A stretch of 64,000 nucleotides of DNA. It comes from Ureibacillus chungkukjangi. Its GTDB lineage: Bacteria > Bacillota > Bacilli > Bacillales_A > Planococcaceae. Numbering within the stretch: position 1 is the stretch's first letter; each line of letters opens with the position of its first letter. The stretch covers positions 62,001 through 126,000 of the forward strand of contig NZ_QJTJ01000008.1 in NCBI RefSeq assembly GCF_003217295.1. The letters are read 5' to 3'. The notes under the pieces were generated by a model. The model was not told the origin of the DNA. It was given only the letters and a program-made list of their open reading frames with translations, and ran no database searches. The position numbers and the translations under genes are program-made. This document shows, piece by piece, positions 8,425-16,472 of the stretch.

Positions 8425-10053
8425 TTACTTGTTAATATCTACATATTTCAGATAAACGTTACCTAATGCATCAGGCTCCATGTTTTGTACATAATCTTTT
8501 TTCACATGAAGACTTGTGTAATAGTAAATTGGTGCAATTGGGAATTCAGCCATTGCAATTCCCTCTGCTTGTTTTAATAAGTCAAAACGAGCATTCTCAT
8601 CTGTTTCTGTAAGCGATTGCTTTAGTAACTGTGCATATTCGGGATTTTCCCAACCAGTATCGTTGTTACCATTATCTGCAGAATCATATGACTCTAAGAA
8701 TGAATAAGCATCGTTGTAGTCACCTGTCCAACCCATACGAGCAACATCAAAGTCTAAGCTTGTAAGCTTGTCTAAGTAAACTTGCCATTCAGAGTTATCG
8801 ATAGTTACGTCGATACCTAAATTTGAATGCCAGCCTTCTTGGATGAACTGAGCGATAGATGAATGTGCTTCACTTGTATTAATAGAAAGACCAATTGAGA
8901 TTTCACTTGGATTAGAAATACCAAGTTCCTTCATACCTGCTTCTAAAGCAGCTTTTGCTTCTTCAATATCATTATCCTTGAAGTAACCACGATCTTCTTC
9001 AAATCCTGGTACTGCAGTTGGTACCATACCTAAAGCTGGTGTTTGTTCACCTTTTAAAACATTATCAATTAATCCTTGGCGGTCAATTGCAAGTGTTAAT
9101 GCTTTACGAATGTTAGCATTAGATGTGAATTCACCAGTTGTATTAAATTTGTAAATATAAATTGAAGCGAAATCTTGGATATTTAAGATTCCTTCTTGTT
9201 TATAACGATCAATTACATCTAAGCTTACTGTTTGGAATGGAGCACCTAAGAAATCGATTTCTCCTGCATCAAACATAGTTGAAGCAGTTGCTTCATTTTC
9301 TACCATTGAAATGTTTACTCTGTCTAAAGCAACATTTTCAGCATCCCAATATTGGTCGTTTTTCTCTAATGTAATTGATGCACTATGTTTCCAATCAGCT
9401 AATGTGAATGGTCCATTTGTTACATAGCTATCACCAGCTTCTGCATACCAAGTATCATTTGCTTCAGCAGTTGCTTTGTGAATTGGATAGTAAGTTTTAA
9501 ATGCTGTTAACTCTAAGAAGTAAGGAGTTGGGTTTTCTAAAGTAACTTCTAAAGTTTTTTCGTCAACCACTTTGATTCCTAAATCTTCTTCAGTACCCTC
9601 ACCCAGGTTATAGCTTTCTGCGCCTTTAATTGGGTAAAGAATTGATGCATACTCAGAAGCACTTTCTGGGTTTAATGCAAATTTCCAAGCATATGCAAAA
9701 TCTTCAGCAGTAACAGTGTCACCGTTTGACCATTTAGCATCTTTTAAAGTGAAAGTATATGTTAATAAATCTTCACTAATATCAATTTTATCTGCAGCAG
9801 CTTCTACTACTTCTCCGTCTTTAACTGTAGTTAAACCTTCAAAAACGTTTTGTAGAATAGCCCCCGAAGAACTATCTGTTGCTAATTGTGGATGTAATGA
9901 TGGTGGTTCAGATGCAGTAACTAAATTAAGTTCTTTAGCACCATTCCCATCAGTTGTACTGCTATCTTTTTCTGATCCTCCAAAGTTACAAGCTGCTAAC
10001 ACTACAGAAAGCACTAATAACAATGAAAGAAGTAGAAAGTTATTTTTCTTCAT
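8425..10053 (-). CDS. oppA: Oligopeptide-binding lipoprotein OppA (copy 1)
   Basis: This 542-residue extracellular solute-binding protein of family 5 is anchored by a lipid. The signal peptide ends in the lipobox LAAC with C22. The mature start ASEPPSLHPQLATDSSSG and the motif KDAKWSNGDTVTAEDFAYAW are typical of OppA/MppA binding proteins. It delivers oligopeptides to OppBC. It is the first gene of oppA-B-C-D-F. A close paralogue lies directly upstream in the same orientation, and long stretches are identical between the two, so this is a tandem duplication. Confidence 0.92.
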   Translation of the reverse strand: MKKNNFLLLSLLLVLSVVLAACNFGGSEKDSSTTDGNGAKELNLVTASEPPSLHPQLATDSSSGAILQNVFEGLTTVKDGEVVEAAADKIDISEDLLTYTFTLKDAKWSNGDTVTAEDFAYAWKFALNPESASEYASILYPIKGAESYNLGEGTEEDLGIKVVDEKTLEVTLENPTPYFLELTAFKTYYPIHKATAEANDTWYAEAGDSYVTNGPFTLADWKHSASITLEKNDQYWDAENVALDRVNISMVENEATASTMFDAGEIDFLGAPFQTVSLDVIDRYKQEGILNIQDFASIYIYKFNTTGEFTSNANIRKALTLAIDRQGLIDNVLKGEQTPALGMVPTAVPGFEEDRGYFKDNDIEEAKAALEAGMKELGISNPSEISIGLSINTSEAHSSIAQFIQEGWHSNLGIDVTIDNSEWQVYLDKLTSLDFDVARMGWTGDYNDAYSFLESYDSADNGNNDTGWENPEYAQLLKQSLTETDENARFDLLKQAEGIAMAEFPIAPIYYYTSLHVKKDYVQNMEPDALGNVYLKYVDINK

Positions 10054-10091
10054 GAGGATCCCCCTAACTTTATTTTTGTAATATATTTCCC

Positions 10092-10106
10092 ATTTTTCAG
10101 AAAACT
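10092..10106 (-). promoter_or_regulatory. CodY-like box 1 upstream of oppA copy 1
   Basis: The plus strand reads ATTTTTCAGAAAACT, matching 13 of 15 positions of the CodY motif AATTTTCWGAAAATT. CodY represses peptide uptake genes during growth in rich medium in many Bacillales. Confidence 0.6.
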
Positions 10107-10122
10107 CAGCTCAGTAAGATTC

Positions 10123-10137
10123 ATTTTTCAGAAATAT
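10123..10137 (-). promoter_or_regulatory. CodY-like box 2 upstream of oppA copy 1
   Basis: ATTTTTCAGAAATAT matches 12 of 15 positions of the CodY motif. It lies 31 bases (start to start) from the first box, about three helical turns. Confidence 0.5.
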
Positions 10138-10403
10138 TAGAGCTGACGTTTACTATATTAACAAAAAGTTTTAACTAAATAAACAAAAATTTTATTTTTC
10201 TAACTTATTATTTAATTTATTTATAAAATGCTCATTTTTCCTGCGTTAATTTCAAATTTTTGTAATCTGAATTGTTAAATTGTTTGAAATATTATTCAAT
10301 TAATAACTATTATTATTTTCTGAATATAACGAATCCTCCTAATATTCTTATTATAAATATCGAACTAACTTTCCCTTTCCTCCTCTAGCTCTCAATTTAT
10401 AAA

Positions 10404-10563
10404 TTAGTTTGGCATAAAAGAAGCTGATAATTCATCCATCAATCGAAGGTTGAATAATACTTCTTTTGCCCATTTTTTACTTGTCCTTTAAAAAGCACTT
10501 ATCGCTTCTTCAAGACTTTTCAGAGTCCTATTAGGTGTTTTAGGAGAATATATATATTCAGAA
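10404..10563 (-). pseudogene. Possible decayed coding remnant between the oppA copies
   Basis: On the minus strand one frame reads like protein, SEYIYSPKTPNRTLKSLEEA then ISAF, a TAA stop, then RTSKKWAKEVLFNLRLMDEL and SASFMPN before a final stop. It has no start codon or ribosome site and begins inside the T tract of the oppA copy 2 terminator. It may be the tail of a gene lost during the oppA duplication. The family was not recognised, and chance cannot be excluded for such a short segment. Confidence 0.3.
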
Positions 10564-10605
10564 AAAAAGGCTGCTTGAATCGATTTCTCGATTGTAAGCA
10601 GCCTT
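10560..10605 (-). terminator. Terminator of oppA copy 2
   Basis: AAGGCTGCTT (10567-10576 on the plus strand) pairs with AAGCAGCCTT (10596-10605), with a further AATCGA/TCGATT stem inside the loop. On the minus strand seven T follow. This strong terminator insulates copy 2 from copy 1. Confidence 0.88.
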
Positions 10606-10636
10606 AAGATGCGTAACCTTTTAGTATTAGAAAAGA

Positions 10637-12295
10637 TTACTCTGTGATATCTACGTATTTAAGATTAATGTTACCAAGTGAATCTGGTTCGATATTTTGT
10701 ACATTGTCTTTCTTAACAGAAAGGTTTGTGTAGTAATAGATAGGCGCGATTGGTAAATCTTTCATGAAGATTGCTTCTGCTTGCTTCATTAACTCTAAAC
10801 GCTTATCTGGATCAGATTCTGTGTTTGATTGATTTAATAATGCTGTGTATTCTGCATTTTCCCAACCAGTATCGTTGTTACCGTTTGTAGCAGAGTTGTA
10901 CATTTCTAAGAATGTGTAAGCATCGTTGTAGTCAGCGATCCAGCCCATACGAGCTACATCGTAGTCTAAGTTAGAAACTTTGTCTAAGTATACTTGCCAC
11001 TCTGAGTTATCAAGAGTTACTTCGATACCTAGGTTTGTACGCCATCCTTCTTGGATGAATTGAGCGATTGCAGCATGTGCTTCACTTGTATTGAATGAAA
11101 GGTTAAGTTTAAGTTCACTTGCATCAGAAAGACCAAGCTCTTTTAAACCTGCCTCTAAAGCAGCTTTTGCTTCTTCAATATCGTTATCCTTGATGTAACC
11201 CATGTCTTCTTCAAAGCCTTTAATAGCAGCAGGTACAAGAGCTACACCTGGTGCTTGCTCACCTTTTAATACGTTATCAATTAAAGCTTGACGATCGATT
11301 GCAAGAGTTAAAGCTTTACGAATGTTAGCATTCGAAGTAAATTCACCAGTTGTGTTGAATTTATACATATATAAACCAGCATAGTCAGCAATTGTTAAAA
11401 TGCCTTCTTGCTTATAACGATCAATAACATCAAGAGCAATGCTTCCGAATGGAGCACCTAAATAATCAATTTCACCAGCATCAAACATAGTTGCTTGAGT
11501 TGCTTCTGATTCAACCATTGAAATGTTAACTGTGTCGATTGCAACTTTGTCTGCATCCCAGTAATTTGCATTTTTCTCTAAAGTCATTGAACCATTGTGC
11601 TGCCAATCAGCTAAAGTGTATGCACCGTTTGATACATAAGAATCTCCAGCTTCTGCAAACCAAGTATCATTAGCTTCTGCAGTTGCTTTGTGGATTGGAT
11701 AATAAGTTTTGAACGCCGTTAATTCTAAGAAGTATGGCGTTGGGTTTTCTAAAGTTACTTCTAATGTTTTTTCGTCTACTACTTTAATTCCTAAGTCTTC
11801 AACAGAACCTTCACCTAAGTTGAAAGCCTCTGCACCTTTAATTGGGTAAAGGATTGAAGCATATTCAGATGCGTTTTCTGGTGTTAATGCAAAAGTCCAA
11901 GCATAAGCAAAGTCTTCTGCTGTTACAGCGTCACCATTTGACCATTTAGCATCTTTTAATGTAAATGTATAAGTTTTTAAGTCTTCACTTACTTCTACAT
12001 TTTCAGCTGCTGCATTTTCTACTTCACCATTAACTAAAGTTGTTAAACCTTCAAATACGTTTTGGATAATAACTCCAGATGTTGTATCTGTTGCTAATTG
12101 TGGGTGTAATGATGGTGGTTCAGATGCTACTACTAAGTTAATCTCTTTAGAGCCACCTTCTGTTGTATCAGAAGTGCCTTCATTTGTTGTTCCTTCTTCA
12201 GATGCGTTTTCTTTTTCGCCTCCGAAGTTACATGCTGCAAGTACTAGAGTTAAAGCTAGTAACATAAGCATTAAAAATAGATTGCGCTTTTTCAA
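10637..12295 (-). CDS. oppA: Oligopeptide-binding lipoprotein OppA (copy 2)
   Basis: This 552-residue family-5 binding protein is closely similar to its downstream neighbour. The TTG start at 12295 was chosen because AGAGGGGG lies about 8 bases upstream and the peptide then opens with a normal lipoprotein signal ending LAAC (C22). A Glu/Ser/Thr-rich linker (EKENASEEGTTNEGTSDTTE) follows the cysteine and is longer than in copy 1. The ligand-binding core is conserved, with small changes in loops. It has its own terminator and CodY-like box, so it may be expressed as a single gene that supplies an alternative receptor to the same permease. Confidence 0.9.
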   Translation of the reverse strand: MKKRNLFLMLMLLALTLVLAACNFGGEKENASEEGTTNEGTSDTTEGGSKEINLVVASEPPSLHPQLATDTTSGVIIQNVFEGLTTLVNGEVENAAAENVEVSEDLKTYTFTLKDAKWSNGDAVTAEDFAYAWTFALTPENASEYASILYPIKGAEAFNLGEGSVEDLGIKVVDEKTLEVTLENPTPYFLELTAFKTYYPIHKATAEANDTWFAEAGDSYVSNGAYTLADWQHNGSMTLEKNANYWDADKVAIDTVNISMVESEATQATMFDAGEIDYLGAPFGSIALDVIDRYKQEGILTIADYAGLYMYKFNTTGEFTSNANIRKALTLAIDRQALIDNVLKGEQAPGVALVPAAIKGFEEDMGYIKDNDIEEAKAALEAGLKELGLSDASELKLNLSFNTSEAHAAIAQFIQEGWRTNLGIEVTLDNSEWQVYLDKVSNLDYDVARMGWIADYNDAYTFLEMYNSATNGNNDTGWENAEYTALLNQSNTESDPDKRLELMKQAEAIFMKDLPIAPIYYYTNLSVKKDNVQNIEPDSLGNINLKYVDITE

Positions 12296-12324
12296 TGCGA
12301 ATCCCCCTCTTTTTGTTTTTTCCC

Positions 12325-12339
12325 TATTTTCTGATAATA
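12325..12339 (-). promoter_or_regulatory. CodY-like box upstream of oppA copy 2
   Basis: TATTTTCTGATAATA matches 12 of 15 positions of the CodY motif. It lies just downstream of a TATGAT -10 candidate (minus strand, 12360-12355), a position suited to repression. Confidence 0.5.
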
Positions 12340-12756
12340 GGATTAACAATTCTCATCATATCAAAAAAGATTTACGAAATAAACAAAAAATTCACTGTTA
12401 AACGAAAATTTAGATAAGTAGTTATATTAGTATAATTCTATTAATTGTTAGTTTTTACACTTATTATGTGATAATTGTTGTAAAAATACTAGTGTCCAAC
12501 AGAGATAAAGAGCCCGAAAACGCTCTAAAACATTGATGTTTCATTGGCAATTCCAAATTTATTCATAGCACAATTTTATCTATCCAAATTTAAATTATTT
12601 AGTAGATTTCTTACCCAAAATACTTTTTTCTTAAAAATTAAAATTTGTTAATTTGACGTAAATTTCAACAAAATATAAACAACGATTAGGAAGAAAGATA
12701 TGTAATAAATAGTAAATTATATATAAAAAGGGTAGTTTTACATAGTTGTTGTATGA
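12340..12756. other. AT-rich intergenic region
   Basis: About 420 very AT-rich bases lie between oppA copy 2 and the HAAS gene terminator. It holds the probable oppA copy 2 promoter near 12355-12385. I see no gene, RNA or clear repeat in the remainder. Confidence 0.5.
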
Positions 12757-12786
12757 TAAAAAGGCATCTCATAATTAAAGATGCCT
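12757..12786 (-). terminator. Terminator of the padR-HAAS operon
   Basis: AGGCATCT and AGATGCCT (12762-12769 and 12779-12786) form a perfect stem. The minus strand then reads TTTTTATC. Confidence 0.85.
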
Positions 12787-12794
12787 AAGCTTTT

Positions 12795-13790
12795 TTATCT
12801 ATTCGCTTTTCGGTAGCCTTCCACACTGTTATAAATTGAAAAGATAGGAAATAAAATTAACGTTAACCCAATAATAAAGTTTCTAATTTGGTCGGCAGCA
12901 ATATTCAGGATATTACTCATATATGCTAGAAACTCCGGATTGAGTAGATTTGAATTCGTAATAAGGAATATTAAAACAATTACAGCTATAACCTCTCGAA
13001 TCACATTAAAAAATGCAATTTTCTTTGTCCACTGGTTCTTTATAAAAAGGGTTAGGGCAAAAACAATTTCTAATCCTATAACAATAACGATAAGGGGCCA
13101 AAATGAGTTCAATACCTCTTGGTTTAATGCTGGCAATATAAACTCAAGTCCTTCTCCAGTGCCTTCATAAACACCAGCTAAGTGATCGGCATTAAAGTAA
13201 ATCGTTCCCCAAATAGCTGTCCACAGTAAGCTACCAAATACATAACCTTTTGAAACAGCTCTATTCTGGGGTATATAGGATATATTCTTTAAATCATCAG
13301 GTGTCCATTTTTGCAGACTCATTGTACGTGGATACTTATCCTCGTTATGGTCAGTTCTTTCTAGAATGGCAAATGTTAAAGTCAGCCAAAAGAATACCTG
13401 CATAAAAACATTAAGTATACTCCATATCCCTTCACCCAAAATCATTAGACCCATATTTAATACTGTATCGCCACCTTCAAAGCCCACAAGATACTTTGCA
13501 ACAACGCTAATAAATGCGATCACAACAGCAATTGGTACAATCATTTTTAATAAGGACATATACAGATCATAATATTTTGGACCGATTAAGTGCATCGGCC
13601 GTTCATTATATTCGCTTGCTAAAACAGCAGGATTGCCTAATTCCACAAGGACCTTTTTTACCTCATCCTCTGAATACTTCTCAGGCAGCATATCTTCAAT
13701 AGTAGATTTTAATTCAAGACCAATATCCTCACGGTTTTTGTTAGGGAGCCTTCGAGTCACTTCATATATATAAACCTCAATTAAATTCAT
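12795..13790 (-). CDS. HAAS-domain membrane protein
   Basis: This 331-residue protein has an N-terminal helical domain of about 75 residues (IYEVTRRLPNKNREDIGLEL and PEKYSEDEVKKVLVELGNP) that matches the HAAS/DUF1700 family. Such domains are usually encoded next to PadR regulators. About six hydrophobic segments follow. The start was placed at ATG 13790 because AAGGAG lies 9 bases upstream; an ATG at 13799 would overlap the ribosome site. It overlaps or abuts padR and is probably co-transcribed with it. The molecular role of HAAS proteins is not established; a membrane signal or stress sensor is inferred. Confidence 0.75.
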   Translation of the reverse strand: MNLIEVYIYEVTRRLPNKNREDIGLELKSTIEDMLPEKYSEDEVKKVLVELGNPAVLASEYNERPMHLIGPKYYDLYMSLLKMIVPIAVVIAFISVVAKYLVGFEGGDTVLNMGLMILGEGIWSILNVFMQVFFWLTLTFAILERTDHNEDKYPRTMSLQKWTPDDLKNISYIPQNRAVSKGYVFGSLLWTAIWGTIYFNADHLAGVYEGTGEGLEFILPALNQEVLNSFWPLIVIVIGLEIVFALTLFIKNQWTKKIAFFNVIREVIAVIVLIFLITNSNLLNPEFLAYMSNILNIAADQIRNFIIGLTLILFPIFSIYNSVEGYRKANR

Positions 13791-13791
13791 T

Positions 13792-14124
13792 TTAATCATC
13801 TCCTTCCAATAATTTATAAAGCTCTTTCGAATTTTTTAGCCATTCTTCTTTAAGCTTTTCATAAACCTCAGCACCATAATCCGTTAGAATATAGTACTTT
13901 CTTGGTCTGGCTTCTGTTGTATCCCAAACGCTTTCCACTAGTTCTTGCTTTTCTAGTCGTCGAAGTAGTGGATATAGCGTACTTTGTTCTATCGTTATTC
14001 CGGATTTCTCCAGTAACTGGACTAATGAATAACCATATTGCTGTGTTTGCAATTGACTTAATACCGCTAAAGTCAATGTACCTCTTCTGAGCTCTGTACT
14101 TAACGAATCCAGTAAATTACTCAA
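13792..14124 (-). CDS. PadR family transcriptional regulator
   Basis: This 110-residue winged-helix protein starts LRRGTLTLAVLSQLQTQQYG and contains the PadR pattern EQSTLYPLLRRLEKQELV with a C-terminal dimerisation helix (EEWLKNSKELYKLL). PadR proteins bind inverted repeats near their own promoter and are released by a ligand or partner protein. It is the first gene of a two-gene operon with the HAAS protein. Two adjacent dyads just upstream (14148-14175) are the likely operator. Confidence 0.88.
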   Translation of the reverse strand: MSNLLDSLSTELRRGTLTLAVLSQLQTQQYGYSLVQLLEKSGITIEQSTLYPLLRRLEKQELVESVWDTTEARPRKYYILTDYGAEVYEKLKEEWLKNSKELYKLLEGDD

Positions 14125-14147
14125 GGAATCACCTCCGAATTTCCATG

Positions 14148-14175
14148 CTGTATACTATACAGTGTATGTCATACA
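14148..14175. promoter_or_regulatory. Double dyad operator before padR
   Basis: Two perfect odd-centred palindromes lie side by side: CTGTATA-C-TATACAG (14148-14162) and TGTATG-T-CATACA (14163-14175). The TATACT inside could serve as the -10 element of padR. This layout suits autoregulation by a PadR dimer pair. Confidence 0.65.
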
Positions 14176-14365
14176 GTATTATATGTGCAACAATATTATT
14201 CATATTTTTTAACATAAAAAATTTATCCTCACTTTTATCATTCTTACAGCGAGGATAATTAGTGGGTTATTTTCCCAAACATCTTGAAAACTATCTTTAT
14301 TAAGACTATTATGTGTATGACAAACTATTAATATAACAAGTTTACTGAAAGGTAGTTACTATAAT

Positions 14366-15136
14366 ATGTTTTTTGATTTAGATCCTACCCTTATTATTAT
14401 TTTATTTGTTTTTGGGTTTTTAGCTGCATTTATAGATTCTGTCGTTGGTGGGGGTGGGTTAATTTCTTTACCCGCATTAATGTTTACAGGCTTAAGTCCC
14501 TCAGCAGCAGTAGCAACAAATAAGCTTGCTGGAACAATGGGCTCTTTAACTAGCACCATTACGTTTTACCGTTCAGGAAATATCGACTTCAAATCTATTG
14601 CCAAGATTTTTCCCTTTGTCTTTTTAGCGGCGATGCTCGGAGCATGGGTTGTCCATTTGATGGACCCTAATGTATTAAAACCCCTAATGCTCATCATGTT
14701 AGCAGCTGTGGCGATATATACACTTATTAAGAAAGATTGGGGAAGTATTTCTACCTACAAGAAACTGACAACAAAAAAATATATTGGCTTTATCTTCTTG
14801 GTTTCGGCAATTGGCTTTTACGATGGATTTCTAGGTCCTGGTACTGGGTCTTTTCTTATGTTCGCCTTTTTAATGATTGGTTTTAACTTCTTAAAGGCTG
14901 CTGGTAATGCGAAATTTTTAAATTTCGCAAGCAATATCGGCGCTTTGGTGATGTTCTTATTTTTAGGGCAAATTAATTTCGCCTATGGTCTTATAATGGG
15001 GGTCGCCCAAATTATTGGAGCAATTTGCGGTTCTAAATTCGCCATTAGTCGTGGAAGTGGCTACGTTCGTATTTTATTTATTGTCGTAACTGTTCTTTTA
15101 CTAACTAAGAACGCATATGATTATTTTAACAACTAA
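14366..15136 (+). CDS. TSUP family (TauE/SafE) anion exporter
   Basis: This 256-residue membrane protein belongs to the TauE/SafE/TSUP family, which exports or imports sulfite, sulfoacetate and other organosulfur anions. It has about eight helices, with the repeated family signatures AAFIDSVVGGGGLISLPALM near the N-terminus and GFYDGFLGPGTGSFLMFAFL in the second half. It is a single gene ending in a strong terminator. Substrate identity is not evident from context. Confidence 0.85.
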   Translation: MFFDLDPTLIIILFVFGFLAAFIDSVVGGGGLISLPALMFTGLSPSAAVATNKLAGTMGSLTSTITFYRSGNIDFKSIAKIFPFVFLAAMLGAWVVHLMDPNVLKPLMLIMLAAVAIYTLIKKDWGSISTYKKLTTKKYIGFIFLVSAIGFYDGFLGPGTGSFLMFAFLMIGFNFLKAAGNAKFLNFASNIGALVMFLFLGQINFAYGLIMGVAQIIGAICGSKFAISRGSGYVRILFIVVTVLLLTKNAYDYFNN

Positions 15137-15140
15137 GCAA

Positions 15141-15188
15141 AAAATCGAGCCTGCGTTTTTACTCGCACCTCGATTTTTATTTTTTTTA
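15141..15188. terminator. Bidirectional terminator between TSUP gene and fusB-like gene
   Basis: AAATCGAG (15143-15150) pairs with CTCGATTT (15170-15177), with an inner TGCG/CGCA stem. The plus strand continues TTTATTTTTTTT and the minus strand also has a T run. Confidence 0.85.
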
Positions 15189-15818
15189 CATTAAGTTGTT
15201 AACGAAATTAGTGAATTTTTCTAAGTCTGATAATGCTCCATTACATGATTCACTATCCTCACAAATATAGTTCCCTCTTTTCGTGTATGTGCCTAAATCT
15301 GCTCCCTTTTTCGATACTAAAAGCAAGCCAACCTTAGCATGCTGGTTACATACTGTACAGATTCCTACCTTTGCTGAATTGCTAAATGTACCGCGCACAC
15401 CTTTTAAAGCCCCGTCTTCTCTATACACAATGTATTTTCGATTTGTCCCTGGGTCAAACCAGCTCAAATAAGAGGTTTCCTGCCAATCAAAGGCTTCAAG
15501 CTTCGGAAGCTTTAATTTTTTATCCTTTGGAAACAGCTTTTTCAATTGAGCTTCTGTTGGTTGAATAAACGGTTCCACATATTGCTTGATATCAGTTAGA
15601 AATTTTTCTAACTGATCCTTGGACTGAATATGAAAAATAGGCTGTAGTACTAGCTGCTGATCGATTTCACTAAAGGTTAGCTTGCTATCAATTTCTTCTT
15701 GGACAAGGGCTTGAATCGCCTGAATGACCTTTTGATCTTTTGAGGTTGTATATGTGTTCAGTATTTTTTTAGCTTGTTTTTTAATAAATTGGTACTGCTC
15801 TGGCGTCATAAATTGCAT
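15186..15818 (-). CDS. FusB/FusC-type EF-G-binding protein
   Basis: This 210-residue two-domain protein resembles the FusB/FusC/Fba family, which binds elongation factor G and frees it from fusidic-acid-stalled ribosomes. The N-terminal half is a helical bundle. The C-terminal half has a zinc-finger-like set of cysteines at 153, 156, 185 and 192 (CTVC and CEDSESC) and the tract YREDGALKGVRGTFSNSAK. ATG at 15818 follows AAGGAG by 8 bases; a GTG 9 bases upstream overlaps that site. Chromosomal members occur widely in Bacillales without implying clinical resistance. Confidence 0.82.
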   Translation of the reverse strand: MQFMTPEQYQFIKKQAKKILNTYTTSKDQKVIQAIQALVQEEIDSKLTFSEIDQQLVLQPIFHIQSKDQLEKFLTDIKQYVEPFIQPTEAQLKKLFPKDKKLKLPKLEAFDWQETSYLSWFDPGTNRKYIVYREDGALKGVRGTFSNSAKVGICTVCNQHAKVGLLLVSKKGADLGTYTKRGNYICEDSESCNGALSDLEKFTNFVNNLM

Positions 15819-15898
15819 TTTCACCACTCCTTAAGATAAGGGTACATAAATGTGCCAAAAACAGCAATTGGCAAGTTCTTTTAAAATCAAACTGTACA

Positions 15899-15936
15899 TA
15901 AAAAGGTGAACTGAGATTTCACCAGTTCACCTTTTC
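15899..15936 (-). terminator. Terminator of the small HTH gene
   Basis: AAAAGGTGAACT (15901-15912) pairs perfectly with AGTTCACCTTTT (15924-15935). The stop codon of the HTH gene lies within the right arm. Confidence 0.85.
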
Positions 15937-16193
15937 CTATATATTATCTTTTTTATCGTTTCAGTAGATAAATGGTATTGCTCCGCTAACTCTTGAAGCG
16001 CTACCCCCTGTTGAAACTGTTTTTTTATTTGCTCATTTCTTTTTTGTAGTCGTTGTCTTTCACCAGATAAGACTCCCCATTGAATTCGTTCTTTTTCAGG
16101 CTTAGGAATATAAATTAAATCTCCTTGAACATACTTCTGAATTTCCATCAATAGCTCCTCTGGTAAAACTTCATGTGCATTTACGTAACGCAT
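15927..16193 (-). CDS. Small HTH protein, CD3324/Mor-like family
   Basis: This 88-residue protein begins MRYVNAHEVLPEELLMEIQK and ends in a helix-turn-helix (QGVALQELAEQYHLSTETIK followed by KIIYRKR). This matches the CD3324 family, related to the Mor transcription activator of phage Mu. It probably binds DNA. The stop codon is embedded in its terminator. No partner gene is obvious. Confidence 0.7.
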   Translation of the reverse strand: MRYVNAHEVLPEELLMEIQKYVQGDLIYIPKPEKERIQWGVLSGERQRLQKRNEQIKKQFQQGVALQELAEQYHLSTETIKKIIYRKR

Positions 16194-16287
16194 TTGAACT
16201 TTCGCTCCTTTACTTTTTAACTTTCAAGTGAAGGGCAAAGCACACATGAACAAAGTGACTATACAGTTAGGGCGATTAATAATCTAA

Positions 16288-16368
16288 TTACCTCACGCAA
16301 AGTATCGCCATATTATTCATAGGCTTTGCATGAGTAGTTCCATTAAATGGCGCATTGATTCCGGCCAT
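16288..16368 (-). CDS. Possible 26-aa small protein
   Basis: A short ORF reads MAGINAPFNGTTHAKPMNNM then AILCVR. Its ATG at 16368 lies about 9 bases after AAAGGA, and a TATAAT hexamer lies about 40 bases further upstream (near 16412). It sits between the GGDEF terminator and the CD3324-like gene. No family was recognised; it may be a chance ORF or a leader. Confidence 0.3.
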   Translation of the reverse strand: MAGINAPFNGTTHAKPMNNMAILCVR

Positions 16369-16421
16369 TACGTCACATCCTTTTAAAACACAGTTTATAA
16401 GTTCTATTATACATTGGGCAA

Positions 16422-16464
16422 TAAAAAAATCGAATGGAAAAGTAGCTGCCCCTTTTCATTCGAT
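16422..16464 (-). terminator. Terminator of the EAL/GGDEF operon
   Basis: ATCGAATGGAAAAG (16429-16442) pairs with CTTTTCATTCGAT (16452-16464) with one bulge. The minus strand then reads TTTTTTTATT. Confidence 0.85.
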
Positions 16465-16472
16465 GCTTATAA

